A DNA stretch of 64,000 bases from Ignavibacteria bacterium. GTDB taxonomy: Bacteria; Bacteroidota; Ignavibacteria; Ignavibacteriales; SURF-24. Position numbers and translations under genes: made by a program. Positions 17,054-25,855 of the stretch are shown here, piece by piece. Under the pieces are notes generated by a model that saw only the letters and a program-made list of their open reading frames with translations, did no database searches and had not been told where the DNA came from. The first letter of the stretch is position 1. Each line of letters begins with the position of its first letter. The stretch is from contig JAAXKN010000011.1 of NCBI GenBank assembly GCA_025612375.1, forward strand, positions 41,503-105,502, written 5' to 3'.

Positions 17054-18070
17054 TTATATCTTAGGAAGTCTTTCCAGGAATGAGCTGTTGCTGAGAACGG
17101 CAAAGGTTTCTGTTTTTCTCAGCTCTTCAAGGTTAAAGCAGTTCATATAGCTCATTGCGCTTTTCAGGCCGTCGGAGATTGCATCAATGACGCTTTTTAC
17201 CTGGCCCTTATAAGGCACCATGGTTTCTTCGCCTTCAATGAATTCATTTCTCATTTTAACGCCGAAAGAAGCAGAGCCGCGGTATTTTTTCCAAAGCTGT
17301 CCGTTATATTTAATTACCTCGCTCGGGGTTTCCTTTGTACCGGCAAGCATACGTCCCAGCATCACGGCATCTGCTCCAAGAGCCATAGCCTTTGCCACGT
17401 CGCCAGGTGATTTGATACCGCCGTCGGCAATAATCTTAATCTTCAGGTTATCTTTTTTTCTTGAAAAGATCACATTCAATAAAGACGACACCTGACCGAT
17501 GCCGATACCGGTCTGGATTGATGTAGTACAAACGCTACCGCTTCCTATTCCAACTCTTACTGCATCGGCTCCTGATTCCTCTAGCTGTTTTAATGAGGCT
17601 CCGTGGGCAATGTTTCCCACCATGATTTTTACACCAGGGAATCTTTTTTTAATCTCTTCGGTTTTATTCAGCACGGCCCTGTTATTTGCGTTAGCCGTAT
17701 CTATACATATCACATAATTTCTTTCGGCAAGTTTTTCGACCACGTCCATTTCAGTATTAAGGGCAATTGAAACGCCGCGCAGGTTATGACCGTCTGTCCC
17801 GTTAAGAATGTGTGCAAGGGATGAATCAAACCTGTTCAGCACTCCAAGGCATCCCAGGGCTGTCAGCTCTTCTGCCATTGCAATTCCGGTAACAGTATCC
17901 ATGGGACTGGAGACAACGGGCACTGCAAGATCCAGGCCCATAAAATTGCACTTGGTTGATGCTTCTGTACGGCTCTTAATTCTGGAAACTTCCGTAGGAA
18001 TAAGACTTATATCGTCATAGGTCAGTGAAAAATGATACTCATTTAAGTCTTTTTTCGAGTAAATCTTCAT
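17054..18070 (-). CDS. IMP dehydrogenase / GMP reductase family enzyme without CBS domains
   Basis: A 338-residue purine enzyme of the IMPDH/GMPR barrel family. It carries the N-terminal signature [14 protein letters not shown], the substrate loop with the catalytic cysteine in [15 protein letters not shown], the phosphate-binding [20 protein letters not shown], and the flap region with VPYKGQV. No CBS pair interrupts the barrel, and the length matches GMP reductase or the CBS-less IMPDH-like enzymes. I cannot separate NADPH-dependent GMP reduction from IMP oxidation. I placed the start at 18070 (MKIYSKK), because GAGA lies seven bases upstream. The ATG at 18100 sits directly against the terminator of the PepF gene and has no ribosome binding site. 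Confidence 0.88.
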   Translation of the reverse strand: MKIYSKKDLNEYHFSLTYDDISLIPTEVSRIKSRTEASTKCNFMGLDLAVPVVSSPMDTVTGIAMAEELTALGCLGVLNRFDSSLAHILNGTDGHNLRGVSIALNTEMDVVEKLAERNYVICIDTANANNRAVLNKTEEIKKRFPGVKIMVGNIAHGASLKQLEESGADAVRVGIGSGSVCTTSIQTGIGIGQVSSLLNVIFSRKKDNLKIKIIADGGIKSPGDVAKAMALGADAVMLGRMLAGTKETPSEVIKYNGQLWKKYRGSASFGVKMRNEFIEGEETMVPYKGQVKSVIDAISDGLKSAMSYMNCFNLEELRKTETFAVLSNSSFLERLPKI

Positions 18071-18100
18071 CTTATTTCTCTTTTCGATGTTTTTTGACAT

Positions 18101-18129
18101 TAAAAAGGCGAGATTTTACCTCGCCTTTT
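18101..18129 (-). terminator. Terminator of the oligoendopeptidase F gene
   Basis: The stem AAAAGGCGAG/CTCGCCTTTT (18103-18112 with 18120-18129) has a 7-base loop and ends in a T run on the minus strand. It lies between the PepF stop codon and the IMPDH-family start, so the latter needs its own promoter or read-through. Confidence 0.85.
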
Positions 18130-18159
18130 ATTTTATTACCACGCAATATATGAGTTTAA

Positions 18160-20061
18160 TTACTTCTGGTCAAGGAGCTTTTCCATTTCATCCAGAAGTT
18201 CGTTCATCTTGCTTATGGTCTGAAGTACCGGTTCACGTGAAGTCATATCGACGCCCGCCTTCTTAAGGACATTGATCGGGTAATCGCTGCTTCCGGCCTT
18301 AAGGAAATCAAGGTAGCGGTTGATTGCAGGCTGCCCTTCTTTTTTAATATTTGCCACTAGTGTCTGCGAGGCCGCAAGTCCCGTTGCGTACTGGTAGACG
18401 TAGAAGTTATAGTAAAAGTGAGGGATCCTGGCCCATGTATAATCCTCTTCCTCGTCAATAACCATATCAGGGCCCCAGTAGCGCTGTGTAATCTCGTGGT
18501 AGAGTGCATTAAGTTTATCGGGCGTAAGGGGTTCCCCTTTTTCCACCATGGAATGCACCATCTGTTCGTACTCGGCAAAGCAGGCCTGGCGGTAGAAAGT
18601 TGAGGTGATGTTAGTAAGATACTTTTCTAGCAGGGCAAGCTTTTCTTCCCTGGACTGTGAGTGCTGTATCAGGTAGTCCAATAAAAGAGCCTCATTAGCC
18701 GTTGAGGCCACCTCGGCAACAAAGATTGAATAATCGGCATAAGGGTAGGGCTGAGTCTGGCCCGTATAGAAAGAATGCATATTATGCCCCATTTCATGCG
18801 CAAGCGTAAAGACGTCATTTAACTGATTGTTCCAGTTAAGGAGGACATAAGGGTGTACGCCGTAAGTTGTGCCTGAAGAATATGCCCCGCTGCGCTTCCC
18901 CTTCGTTTCGTAGACGTCAACCCAGCGGTTATCGAAAGCACTCTTAAGATTGGCAATATAGTCGCTTCCCATGGGCTTAAGGGCTTCAAGGACCACTTCC
19001 TTGCCCTTTTCATAGTCATATTCTTTTTTAACTCCGGGAAACAAAGTAACATAGCTGTCGTAAATGTGCAGTTCCTTGAGTCCAAGCACTCTTTTCTTTA
19101 TTGATGCCCAGCGGTGCAGGGGCTGAAGGTTTTCATTGATGCTTTTAATCAGGTTGTCGTATACTGCAACGGGTATATTATTAACGTCCAGTGCAGCTTC
19201 CCGGGAGGAATTGTAGCGGCGCGCCCTGGCATAAAAAACGTGAGTTTTAATGTTTCCCGAGAAAAGCGTGGAAAGCGTGTTCTTATACTCCTTAAAAGGT
19301 TTATAGAAGCCTGTGTACACTCTTTTTCTGTATTCGCGGTCTGTTGAGAAAAGTGCCGCCGAATACCTGCCGTGGGAGATCTGGACGTCCTGCCCTTCGG
19401 TGTCCTTAACAACGGGAAACTGCATCTCGGCGTCTGTAAAGACGTTAAATGTGCTGTATGGAATACGGCTTACTTCTGAGCCCATAGCAAGGAGCTCCTC
19501 TTGCTCTTTTGACAAAGTATGCTCTTTGGTTCTGAAGAGGTTATCGAACTGCTGCTTATAGAGCATGAGGCCGCCGGAGGATTTCATAAAATCCTTAATT
19601 TTCTCCTCCGCGATGCTCAGGATTTCAGGGCGAAGGAATGAGCTTAAGGCTGCAACTTTTGAAGAAAGGGCGCTTATTCTGTCGTATCTGGCCCTCGCCT
19701 CGCTATTTGCAAGATCGAGGTCCTTTGCAAGTGAAGAATAAAGGTAGAGCCTGGAAAGTTTAATTCCCATTTCATCGTCGAACTTCATTGCCTTCAGGAG
19801 CTCATCGGCAGAAGAGCCGAGTTTTCCCTGGAAATTCTGGTATCCCGCGGCATTTTCATCAACCCATTTGAAGTCCTTTTCCCACAGATTCTCTGTTTTA
19901 TAAATATCCGAAAGGTTCCAGGTATACCTGGCCTCAATGTCACCTCTTGCGGGCAGGCTGCCTGTAACATCCTGAGCCATGATATCCCCTGAAGAAAGGA
20001 CCGGAATAGATAATCTCATAAATAATCCTGCAGTTAAAAGAAAAAATAGTTTTGTTTTCAT
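18160..20061 (-). CDS. pepF: Exported oligoendopeptidase F (M3B metallopeptidase)
   Basis: A 633-residue zinc peptidase that cleaves oligopeptides. The M3 catalytic motif HEMGH is at 422-426 (LAHEMGHNMHSFYTG), and the third ligand E450 is in FVAEVASTANEALL. The preceding PepF N-terminal domain is present (YTWNLSDIYKTENLWEKDF, then the helical region). Unlike classical cytoplasmic PepF, the chain starts with an apparent signal peptide (MKTKLFFLLTAGLFMRLSIPVLSSG), so it is probably periplasmic. The length is otherwise normal. It has its own terminator and is divergent from the histidine kinase gene. Confidence 0.92.
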   Translation of the reverse strand: MKTKLFFLLTAGLFMRLSIPVLSSGDIMAQDVTGSLPARGDIEARYTWNLSDIYKTENLWEKDFKWVDENAAGYQNFQGKLGSSADELLKAMKFDDEMGIKLSRLYLYSSLAKDLDLANSEARARYDRISALSSKVAALSSFLRPEILSIAEEKIKDFMKSSGGLMLYKQQFDNLFRTKEHTLSKEQEELLAMGSEVSRIPYSTFNVFTDAEMQFPVVKDTEGQDVQISHGRYSAALFSTDREYRKRVYTGFYKPFKEYKNTLSTLFSGNIKTHVFYARARRYNSSREAALDVNNIPVAVYDNLIKSINENLQPLHRWASIKKRVLGLKELHIYDSYVTLFPGVKKEYDYEKGKEVVLEALKPMGSDYIANLKSAFDNRWVDVYETKGKRSGAYSSGTTYGVHPYVLLNWNNQLNDVFTLAHEMGHNMHSFYTGQTQPYPYADYSIFVAEVASTANEALLLDYLIQHSQSREEKLALLEKYLTNITSTFYRQACFAEYEQMVHSMVEKGEPLTPDKLNALYHEITQRYWGPDMVIDEEEDYTWARIPHFYYNFYVYQYATGLAASQTLVANIKKEGQPAINRYLDFLKAGSSDYPINVLKKAGVDMTSREPVLQTISKMNELLDEMEKLLDQK

Positions 20062-20393
20062 AGGCCGCTCTGTCCATTTTAATGAATAATTGAAAAGAAA
20101 GTTAATTCAAATAATCATTAAAATCGAGCGAGTTTATTAAATTAAGCAATCCGGGGTTTCTTCCGCAAGTACAGGAAAAGCAGTATCTTGACAAAAGCAG
20201 AACTTCCGCAGATTAATTCATAATTTTCCTATTTTTTTTGAAATAATTACTTAAATTTGTCCTGATAATATAAAAGTCCGATTTTCCAGAAAAAACAGGA
20301 GGAAAAGAATTTTTCACAAGGCTATTGTTTTTTACAAACTGTTTTTTTATCCTTTATGAAATTTTTACCATTTACCGGCATAATTATTCATCA
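20062..20393. other. Divergent promoter region between pepF and the histidine kinase
   Basis: A 332-base AT-rich stretch with no gene. It should hold the promoters of both flanking genes. A TTGACA hexamer at 20188-20193 is a possible -35 for the kinase but has no good partner 17 bases downstream. An AGGAGG at about 20298 precedes no plausible start codon in frame. Confidence 0.5.
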
Positions 20394-23129
20394 ATGACAA
20401 CAAAAGATATTAAGTGCCTGCTAATAAATCCCGGTGCCCATAGAACTCTTTTGGGGGACGAGATCAGAAATAACGGAACATGTATCAGCATCATCCGGAA
20501 GCCTGATTATTCAGAGATGGAATTCTCTCACCAGGAGCCGGACTATGATGTATGTATTTTTTTTATCGGTAAAGATGAAGTCAATCCCGGAAAGTATTCA
20601 GAATTTCTCACCCGCTTAAATCCCCCGGCAATATTTATACTTGAGAACAAAGATTATGAGCTTGCCTACAGGCTTATGAAAGCCGGTGCCACGGAAACTG
20701 TTTTCCTGCAGGACGCCACGAATGAAGTAATTTCAGCCTCGGTAATAAAACTTCTGGACAAAAAAAACAGGACAGGCTCATCTCAGAGCTACAAGCCTTT
20801 TATAGATATGATGTGTTCCCTGTTTGAACCGACACGCCTTGGCTTTGCAGTTTTCGACATGTCGGGCTCAATGCTTCACTTCAATAGTTCATTTCAGCAG
20901 GTGCTTGGATTTAATAAAACAAGGCTTCTTTCGATGAAGCTTGAGGAAATATGCTACTCTGATTATGTTGATGAAGTTTATTATTATGACGACCTGGTAA
21001 GCGGGAAGATAAAGTGTTTTGAGCTGGAAAGGCCGCTTTACAACAAGGAAGGAAATTTAATCTGGTGCAGGATCTTTGTTAACCTCATAAAAGGCCGTGA
21101 AGGCAAGCCTGAGTTTATGGTTATGACCATGAACGATATAACAGAAAGAAAACAGTCCTTTCTGCAGCTTGAGAAAGAAAGATACTACCTTCAGAGGCTT
21201 ATGGACAACATCCCTGACGCCATATACTTTAAGGATGCCGAGCACAGGTTTACAAAAGTAAGCAGGTATATTCACTTAAAAGGGATCAGCAATCCCGATC
21301 AGGCTATCGGGAAAACAGATTTTGATTTCTTTACGAAAGAGCACGCACAGGAAGCCTTCGATGATGAAGAAAGAATTTTAAGGACGGGAAAACCTGTAAT
21401 CAACAAAGTTGAAAAAGAAACATTCCCCAACGGGGAGATCGCGTGGGTATCGACTACAAAGGCTCCGCTTTTTGACGCCGGGGGCAATGCAAACGGAATT
21501 GTTGGAATTTCCCGGGACGTAACGGAAATGAAGCTTTCCGAGGAAGCACTCTTAAAGTCGGAAGAACGCTACCGCAACCTTGTGGAATATATTCCCGATA
21601 CAATTGCCGTTATTTGCGGGAATAAGATCGTCTATACGAATTCCGCCGGAATGAGCCTCCTGAAGGCTCCAAAGATGTCAGACATTCTTGAAGAAAGCAT
21701 TTTCACCTTCATTCATTCGCATTATTTTCCAACTGCAAAGCGTTTTCTGGAGAGCATTTTATGCAGAAAAAAACCTGCAAGGGCTAACAGGGTAAAACTG
21801 ATCACACTTTCAGGTGAAACCATTGACGCTGAAATTACCGGCTTACCCACGACATATAACGAAAAGCCTGCAATACAGCTCGTCATACGCGACATTACGG
21901 ATCTTAAAAGGCAGGAGAGAATAAGGCAGACTACATTAAAGATTCTTCAGGCATCAAATTTTACGCAGACTACCGAAGAACTCTTCCGTTATATACATCA
22001 GGCAGTGGGAAGCCTGATGCCCGTAAATAATTTCTATATAGCACTTTACGACGAACAGAATCAGGTACTCTCCTTCCCCTACTGGGTAGACGAAGAAGAT
22101 GAGCAGATGCTTCCTAAAAAGCCCGGAAGGGGCCTGACTGAATACGTTTTAAGAAGCGGCAAGGCCATGCTGCTTACTGAAGATGACGACCTTGAACTCC
22201 AGAAAAAAGGAGAAGTTGACCTGGTAGGCTCCCCTGCCAGGATCTGGCTGGGTGTTCCATTGCAGATAAAGGAAAAAACAATCGGAGCCATGGTTGTACA
22301 GGACTACACCAGGGAGGAAGCCTATACAGAAAACGACAAGGAAACTCTTGAGCTCATATCTTACCCTGTTTCACGCGCAATTGAAAGAAGGAAAAACGAA
22401 GAACAGATACTCGAATACGTGCAGCAGTTAAAGGAAACAAATGCAACAAAGGACAGATTCTTCTCCTTTATCTCCCACGATTTAAGGGGGCCGTTCTCCT
22501 CCCTGCTGGGATTCTCGGAGATGATGCTTGAGGATTTTGAAAGCCTCCCGCATGAGGACCTTAAAAGGTACCTGGAAATAATTAATGCCACTTCGAGGAA
22601 TCTTTATAACCTCTTAAACAACCTGCTTCAGTTCTCAAGGTTCCAGACAGGAAGGGTGCAGTACAATCCTTCAGAATACAACCTGGGCGAACTTGTAAGT
22701 AAAAATGTGGATCTCCTGAGGGGCAATGCCCTGAAAAAAGGGATTCACCTTACTACAGAAACCACAATCAACAGAGCCGCATTTGTGGATGAGGAGATGA
22801 TTAGCTCAGCCATTCAGAACCTTATAACAAACGCAGTTAAATTTACCCCCAGAAACGGAAGCATTACAGTAAAATGCGTGCAGATGGAAGGCGAAGACAA
22901 GGCCATGATTTCAGTATGCGACACGGGCGTGGGAATGGATAAGGATACTCTGGATAAGTTATTCCGCATCGAAGTAATACATTCCACAAGCGGAACAGAA
23001 AAAGAACCGGGAACAGGCCTGGGGCTCATTCTTACAAAAGAGTTTGTTGAAAAGAATAACGGAAGGATCTGGGTTCAAAGCACTCCCGGAAAAGGAAGCA
23101 CATTCTGTTTTACGCTGCCACTTTCTTAA
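20394..23129 (+). CDS. Multi-PAS/GAF sensor histidine kinase with a receiver-like N-terminus
   Basis: A 911-residue soluble histidine kinase. Residues 5-125 look like a receiver-domain fold (IKCLLINPG, DYDVCIFFIG, PPAIFILENKD, LMKAGATETVFL). The residue after the third strand is not an acidic phosphorylation site, so it is probably a pseudo-receiver. Three PAS domains follow (about 138-255, 262-385, 386-505), then a GAF domain (510-665). The HisKA dimerisation helix carries H695 in FSFISHDLRGPFSSLLG, and the ATPase domain has N (QNLITNAVKF), G1 (CDTGVGMD) and G2 (PGTGLGLILTK) boxes. No membrane segment is predicted. I start at 20394 (MTTKDIK), because upstream codons encode an unrelated hydrophobic stretch. 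No response regulator is adjacent. The 3' end overlaps the corA end by four bases. Confidence 0.92.
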   Translation: MTTKDIKCLLINPGAHRTLLGDEIRNNGTCISIIRKPDYSEMEFSHQEPDYDVCIFFIGKDEVNPGKYSEFLTRLNPPAIFILENKDYELAYRLMKAGATETVFLQDATNEVISASVIKLLDKKNRTGSSQSYKPFIDMMCSLFEPTRLGFAVFDMSGSMLHFNSSFQQVLGFNKTRLLSMKLEEICYSDYVDEVYYYDDLVSGKIKCFELERPLYNKEGNLIWCRIFVNLIKGREGKPEFMVMTMNDITERKQSFLQLEKERYYLQRLMDNIPDAIYFKDAEHRFTKVSRYIHLKGISNPDQAIGKTDFDFFTKEHAQEAFDDEERILRTGKPVINKVEKETFPNGEIAWVSTTKAPLFDAGGNANGIVGISRDVTEMKLSEEALLKSEERYRNLVEYIPDTIAVICGNKIVYTNSAGMSLLKAPKMSDILEESIFTFIHSHYFPTAKRFLESILCRKKPARANRVKLITLSGETIDAEITGLPTTYNEKPAIQLVIRDITDLKRQERIRQTTLKILQASNFTQTTEELFRYIHQAVGSLMPVNNFYIALYDEQNQVLSFPYWVDEEDEQMLPKKPGRGLTEYVLRSGKAMLLTEDDDLELQKKGEVDLVGSPARIWLGVPLQIKEKTIGAMVVQDYTREEAYTENDKETLELISYPVSRAIERRKNEEQILEYVQQLKETNATKDRFFSFISHDLRGPFSSLLGFSEMMLEDFESLPHEDLKRYLEIINATSRNLYNLLNNLLQFSRFQTGRVQYNPSEYNLGELVSKNVDLLRGNALKKGIHLTTETTINRAAFVDEEMISSAIQNLITNAVKFTPRNGSITVKCVQMEGEDKAMISVCDTGVGMDKDTLDKLFRIEVIHSTSGTEKEPGTGLGLILTKEFVEKNNGRIWVQSTPGKGSTFCFTLPLS

Positions 23130-24196
23130 AACCATTTCTTCCTCTTGAAGTAGATAAAAAGTCCAAGGGAAACAAGAAACATTAAGAACAATACCATCGG
23201 GTAGCCCAGGTAGAAATTCAGCTCAGGCATGTTGTATTTGCTGATACCAGTATTGAAATTCATGCCATAGATGCCTGCAATAAAGTTCAGCGGTATGAAA
23301 AAAGTAGAGATGATGGTCAGAACTTTCATTATCTCATTAAGCTTATTGCTTACGCTGGAAAGGTAAATGTCCATTAGTCCCGCGGCCATTTCCCTGTAGT
23401 TTTCGTTTGTATCAATAAGCTGGACTATATGGTCGTAGAGGTCCCTCAGGTAAGGCTGTGTGGATTTTGAGATGAGTTCCGTCTCGGTTTTTTCGAGGCT
23501 GCTAATAACTTCTCTTAAAGGCCAGACGGCGCGTCTGATGATAATCATCTCCCCTTTTAACTTATAGATCTTCTCCAGCGTCTGCCTGGTGGGGTTTTCC
23601 ACCAGTTCGTCTTCAACATTTTCAATCTCATCCCCTATTTTTTCAAGAACAGCGAAGTAGTTATCCAGAACAAAATCCAGGAGCCTGTAGGCAAGATAAT
23701 CAGGTCCCAGTTCTCTTATTTTTCCCTTATTCTTCCTCAGATTTTCGCGCACCGTTTCAAACTCATCGGTTGCGTTTTCCTGAAAAGAGAGCACATAGTT
23801 TTTTCCTATTATGAGGCTCACCTGTTCGCTCAGGAGCGAACCGGACTGGAAGCCGAGCATTTTCATTACAATAAAGATATAGCTCCCGTTATCCTCTGCC
23901 TTCGGGCGGTGTGCGGTGTTCAGAATATCCTCCTGGGTAAGAGGATGTATGCCGAACTTGTCGCAGATATTCCCGATGGTCTCAGGAATATGGATTCCAT
24001 CGACGTTAAGCCAGAGGATCCCCTCGCCGGAGGGTTTCAGCTCCTCCGGGCTCAGGATATTCTTTTCATAGAAATTCTCCCTGCCGTAGTGTGCGGCGTT
24101 AATTTTAATGCCGTTTCCCGTCCGGTCGCCCATATAAATGAGGCTTCCGGGCAGCTGGCCCACCTTTTTGCGCGAGTTCTTCAGGATTTTTTTCAT
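23126..24196 (-). CDS. corA: CorA-family Mg2+/Co2+ transporter
   Basis: A 356-residue inner-membrane divalent-cation channel. The large N-terminal cytoplasmic domain (about 1-285) is followed by two C-terminal helices. The selectivity motif GMN is present in FIAGIYGMNFNTG between the helices, and the chain ends with the usual basic tail (YFKRKKWF). The family motif preceding TM1 (ISTFFIPLNFIAGIYG) is intact. It is convergent with the histidine kinase gene and the two stop codons overlap. It is divergent from the MFS gene. Confidence 0.95.
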   Translation of the reverse strand: MKKILKNSRKKVGQLPGSLIYMGDRTGNGIKINAAHYGRENFYEKNILSPEELKPSGEGILWLNVDGIHIPETIGNICDKFGIHPLTQEDILNTAHRPKAEDNGSYIFIVMKMLGFQSGSLLSEQVSLIIGKNYVLSFQENATDEFETVRENLRKNKGKIRELGPDYLAYRLLDFVLDNYFAVLEKIGDEIENVEDELVENPTRQTLEKIYKLKGEMIIIRRAVWPLREVISSLEKTETELISKSTQPYLRDLYDHIVQLIDTNENYREMAAGLMDIYLSSVSNKLNEIMKVLTIISTFFIPLNFIAGIYGMNFNTGISKYNMPELNFYLGYPMVLFLMFLVSLGLFIYFKRKKWF

Positions 24197-24292
24197 TAGA
24201 TTAAAGTCTGCGAAATTAAAAATTAACTACTCAGCAATTTAATAATTGTTGCTTATATTTGCTTTCAAATTCAAATAAAAATCCGAGGTATT

Positions 24293-25651
24293 GTGGAGAC
24301 GTCCTTAAAAGAAGCATCAGTGACAGAAGAAGAGGCAAAGAAAGCCGGGAGGAAATGGAATTTTCCGTTTTCATTCTGGATATCAAACCTTGTCGAGCTT
24401 TTTGAACGCTCGGCCTATTATGCCGTATTCATTGCAATTACACTTTACCTGACGCGTGTAGTGGGGTATTCCGACATCTGGGCTGCGTGGATAGGAGGCA
24501 TTTTTTCGGCAGGGCTTTATCTTCTTCCCCCTTTCAGCGGGGCATTTGCCGACAAGATTGGATTCAGGAAAGCAATCATACTTGCATTTGCACTGCTTTC
24601 AGCCGGCTACTTCACGCTGGGTGCCCTGCCGTACAAGGCAACAGTTCTGCCTGCAATTGTAATACTTATGATTGGCGGGTCGTTTATCAAGTCCATCATT
24701 ACGGGTACGGTTGCCAAGACGACAAACGAGGCAAACCGCGCGCGCGCATTCTCCATTTTCTACGGCATGGTTAACGTGGGATCTTTCCTTGGGAAAACAT
24801 TTGCTTATCCCTTAAGGCTCAAGTGGGGCTTAGAATCGATCAACTTCTATGCTGGTGCAATGACACTTCTGGCGCTCGTAGTTGTTTTTATTTTCTATAA
24901 GAATGTCGATCAGTCCTCTGAGACCAGAAAGATCAGGGAAATCTGGAAGAGCTTTACGAGTATACTGACGAACCTGAGGCTTTTGACTCTCATACTAATT
25001 ATTACGGGCTTCTGGATAATCCAGTCGCAGCTTTATGCAACCATGCCAAAATACGTTTTAAGGACAGTGGGAGAAAGCGCCTCGCCGGAATGGATTGCAA
25101 ACGTAAATCCTTTTGTAGTAATGACCTCGGTAGTATTTATTACCTCCCTTATGAGCAAGGTTAAGGCAATTACGAGCATGACGGTCGGCATGTTCCTCAT
25201 GCCGGTCTCAGCCCTCTGCATGGCATCAAGCCCTCTGCTTTCGTCGTTAACCGGCGGAGAGGTTTCCTTCTTCGGGTTCTTCTCGGCTCATCCGGTAACA
25301 GTAATGATGATTATTGGTATTACTTTTCAGGGGTTTGCAGAATGTTTTATTTCCCCGCGCTATCTTGAGTTCTTCTCGCTTCAGGCGCCGAAAGGGGAAG
25401 AGGGGCTGTATATGGGTTTCAGCCACCTGCATTCATTTTTTGCATACCTTCTCGGCTTTGGAATCTCGGGTTATCTGCTTACAGCTTACGTGCCTGAGCG
25501 TGCGGGCCTGAGTGCCGAAGGGATAAAAACGGCATACCTTCACGCACATTATGTATGGTATTACTTTGCCGCAATAGGATTTACCGCTGCTGTTGCGCTG
25601 GTTATTTATAACAAGATAACAAGCCGCATGGATAAGAACCTTTCAAAATAG
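24293..25651 (+). CDS. MFS transporter of the proton-dependent oligopeptide (POT) type
   Basis: A 452-residue inner-membrane transporter with about twelve hydrophobic helices. The first helix contains ELFERSAYYAVF, close to the ExxERxxYY signature of POT/PTR proton-coupled peptide transporters. The loop after helix 2-3 has GAFADKIGFRKAI, the MFS A-like motif. I use the GTG at 24293, because GAGG lies 4 bases upstream and no ATG is nearby. The substrate may be di- or tripeptides, or another small solute; sequence alone does not settle it. It is divergent from corA and is followed by an unusual inverted repeat. Confidence 0.85.
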   Translation: METSLKEASVTEEEAKKAGRKWNFPFSFWISNLVELFERSAYYAVFIAITLYLTRVVGYSDIWAAWIGGIFSAGLYLLPPFSGAFADKIGFRKAIILAFALLSAGYFTLGALPYKATVLPAIVILMIGGSFIKSIITGTVAKTTNEANRARAFSIFYGMVNVGSFLGKTFAYPLRLKWGLESINFYAGAMTLLALVVVFIFYKNVDQSSETRKIREIWKSFTSILTNLRLLTLILIITGFWIIQSQLYATMPKYVLRTVGESASPEWIANVNPFVVMTSVVFITSLMSKVKAITSMTVGMFLMPVSALCMASSPLLSSLTGGEVSFFGFFSAHPVTVMMIIGITFQGFAECFISPRYLEFFSLQAPKGEEGLYMGFSHLHSFFAYLLGFGISGYLLTAYVPERAGLSAEGIKTAYLHAHYVWYYFAAIGFTAAVALVIYNKITSRMDKNLSK

Positions 25652-25668
25652 CCCCCGGGTGTTCTCTG

Positions 25669-25738
25669 CATGCAGATGCCCTGCCTTTGGCTTCTAACTG
25701 AGGCTTCAGGCTGAGGCTTCAGGCGGGCCATCTGCATG
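25669..25738. repeat. Inverted repeat enclosing a 13-base tandem duplication
   Basis: The arms CATGCAGATG (25669-25678) and CATCTGCATG (25729-25738) are perfect inverted copies, with imperfect GC-rich pairing inside. The loop contains CTGAGGCTTCAGG twice in tandem (25698-25710 and 25711-25723). It lies just after the POT-like transporter stop codon and could act as a 3'-end structure. Confidence 0.6.
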
Positions 25739-25855
25739 GCTTTGTTTACAGCAAAAGCAATTAGTTTTTTTATTCCGCTTTACTTTTCGCATTAATCTTC
25801 CGATTATAAAGTAGAATTGGGGATTTCTACTTTTTTTTTGGCGGAGAAAAATAAT

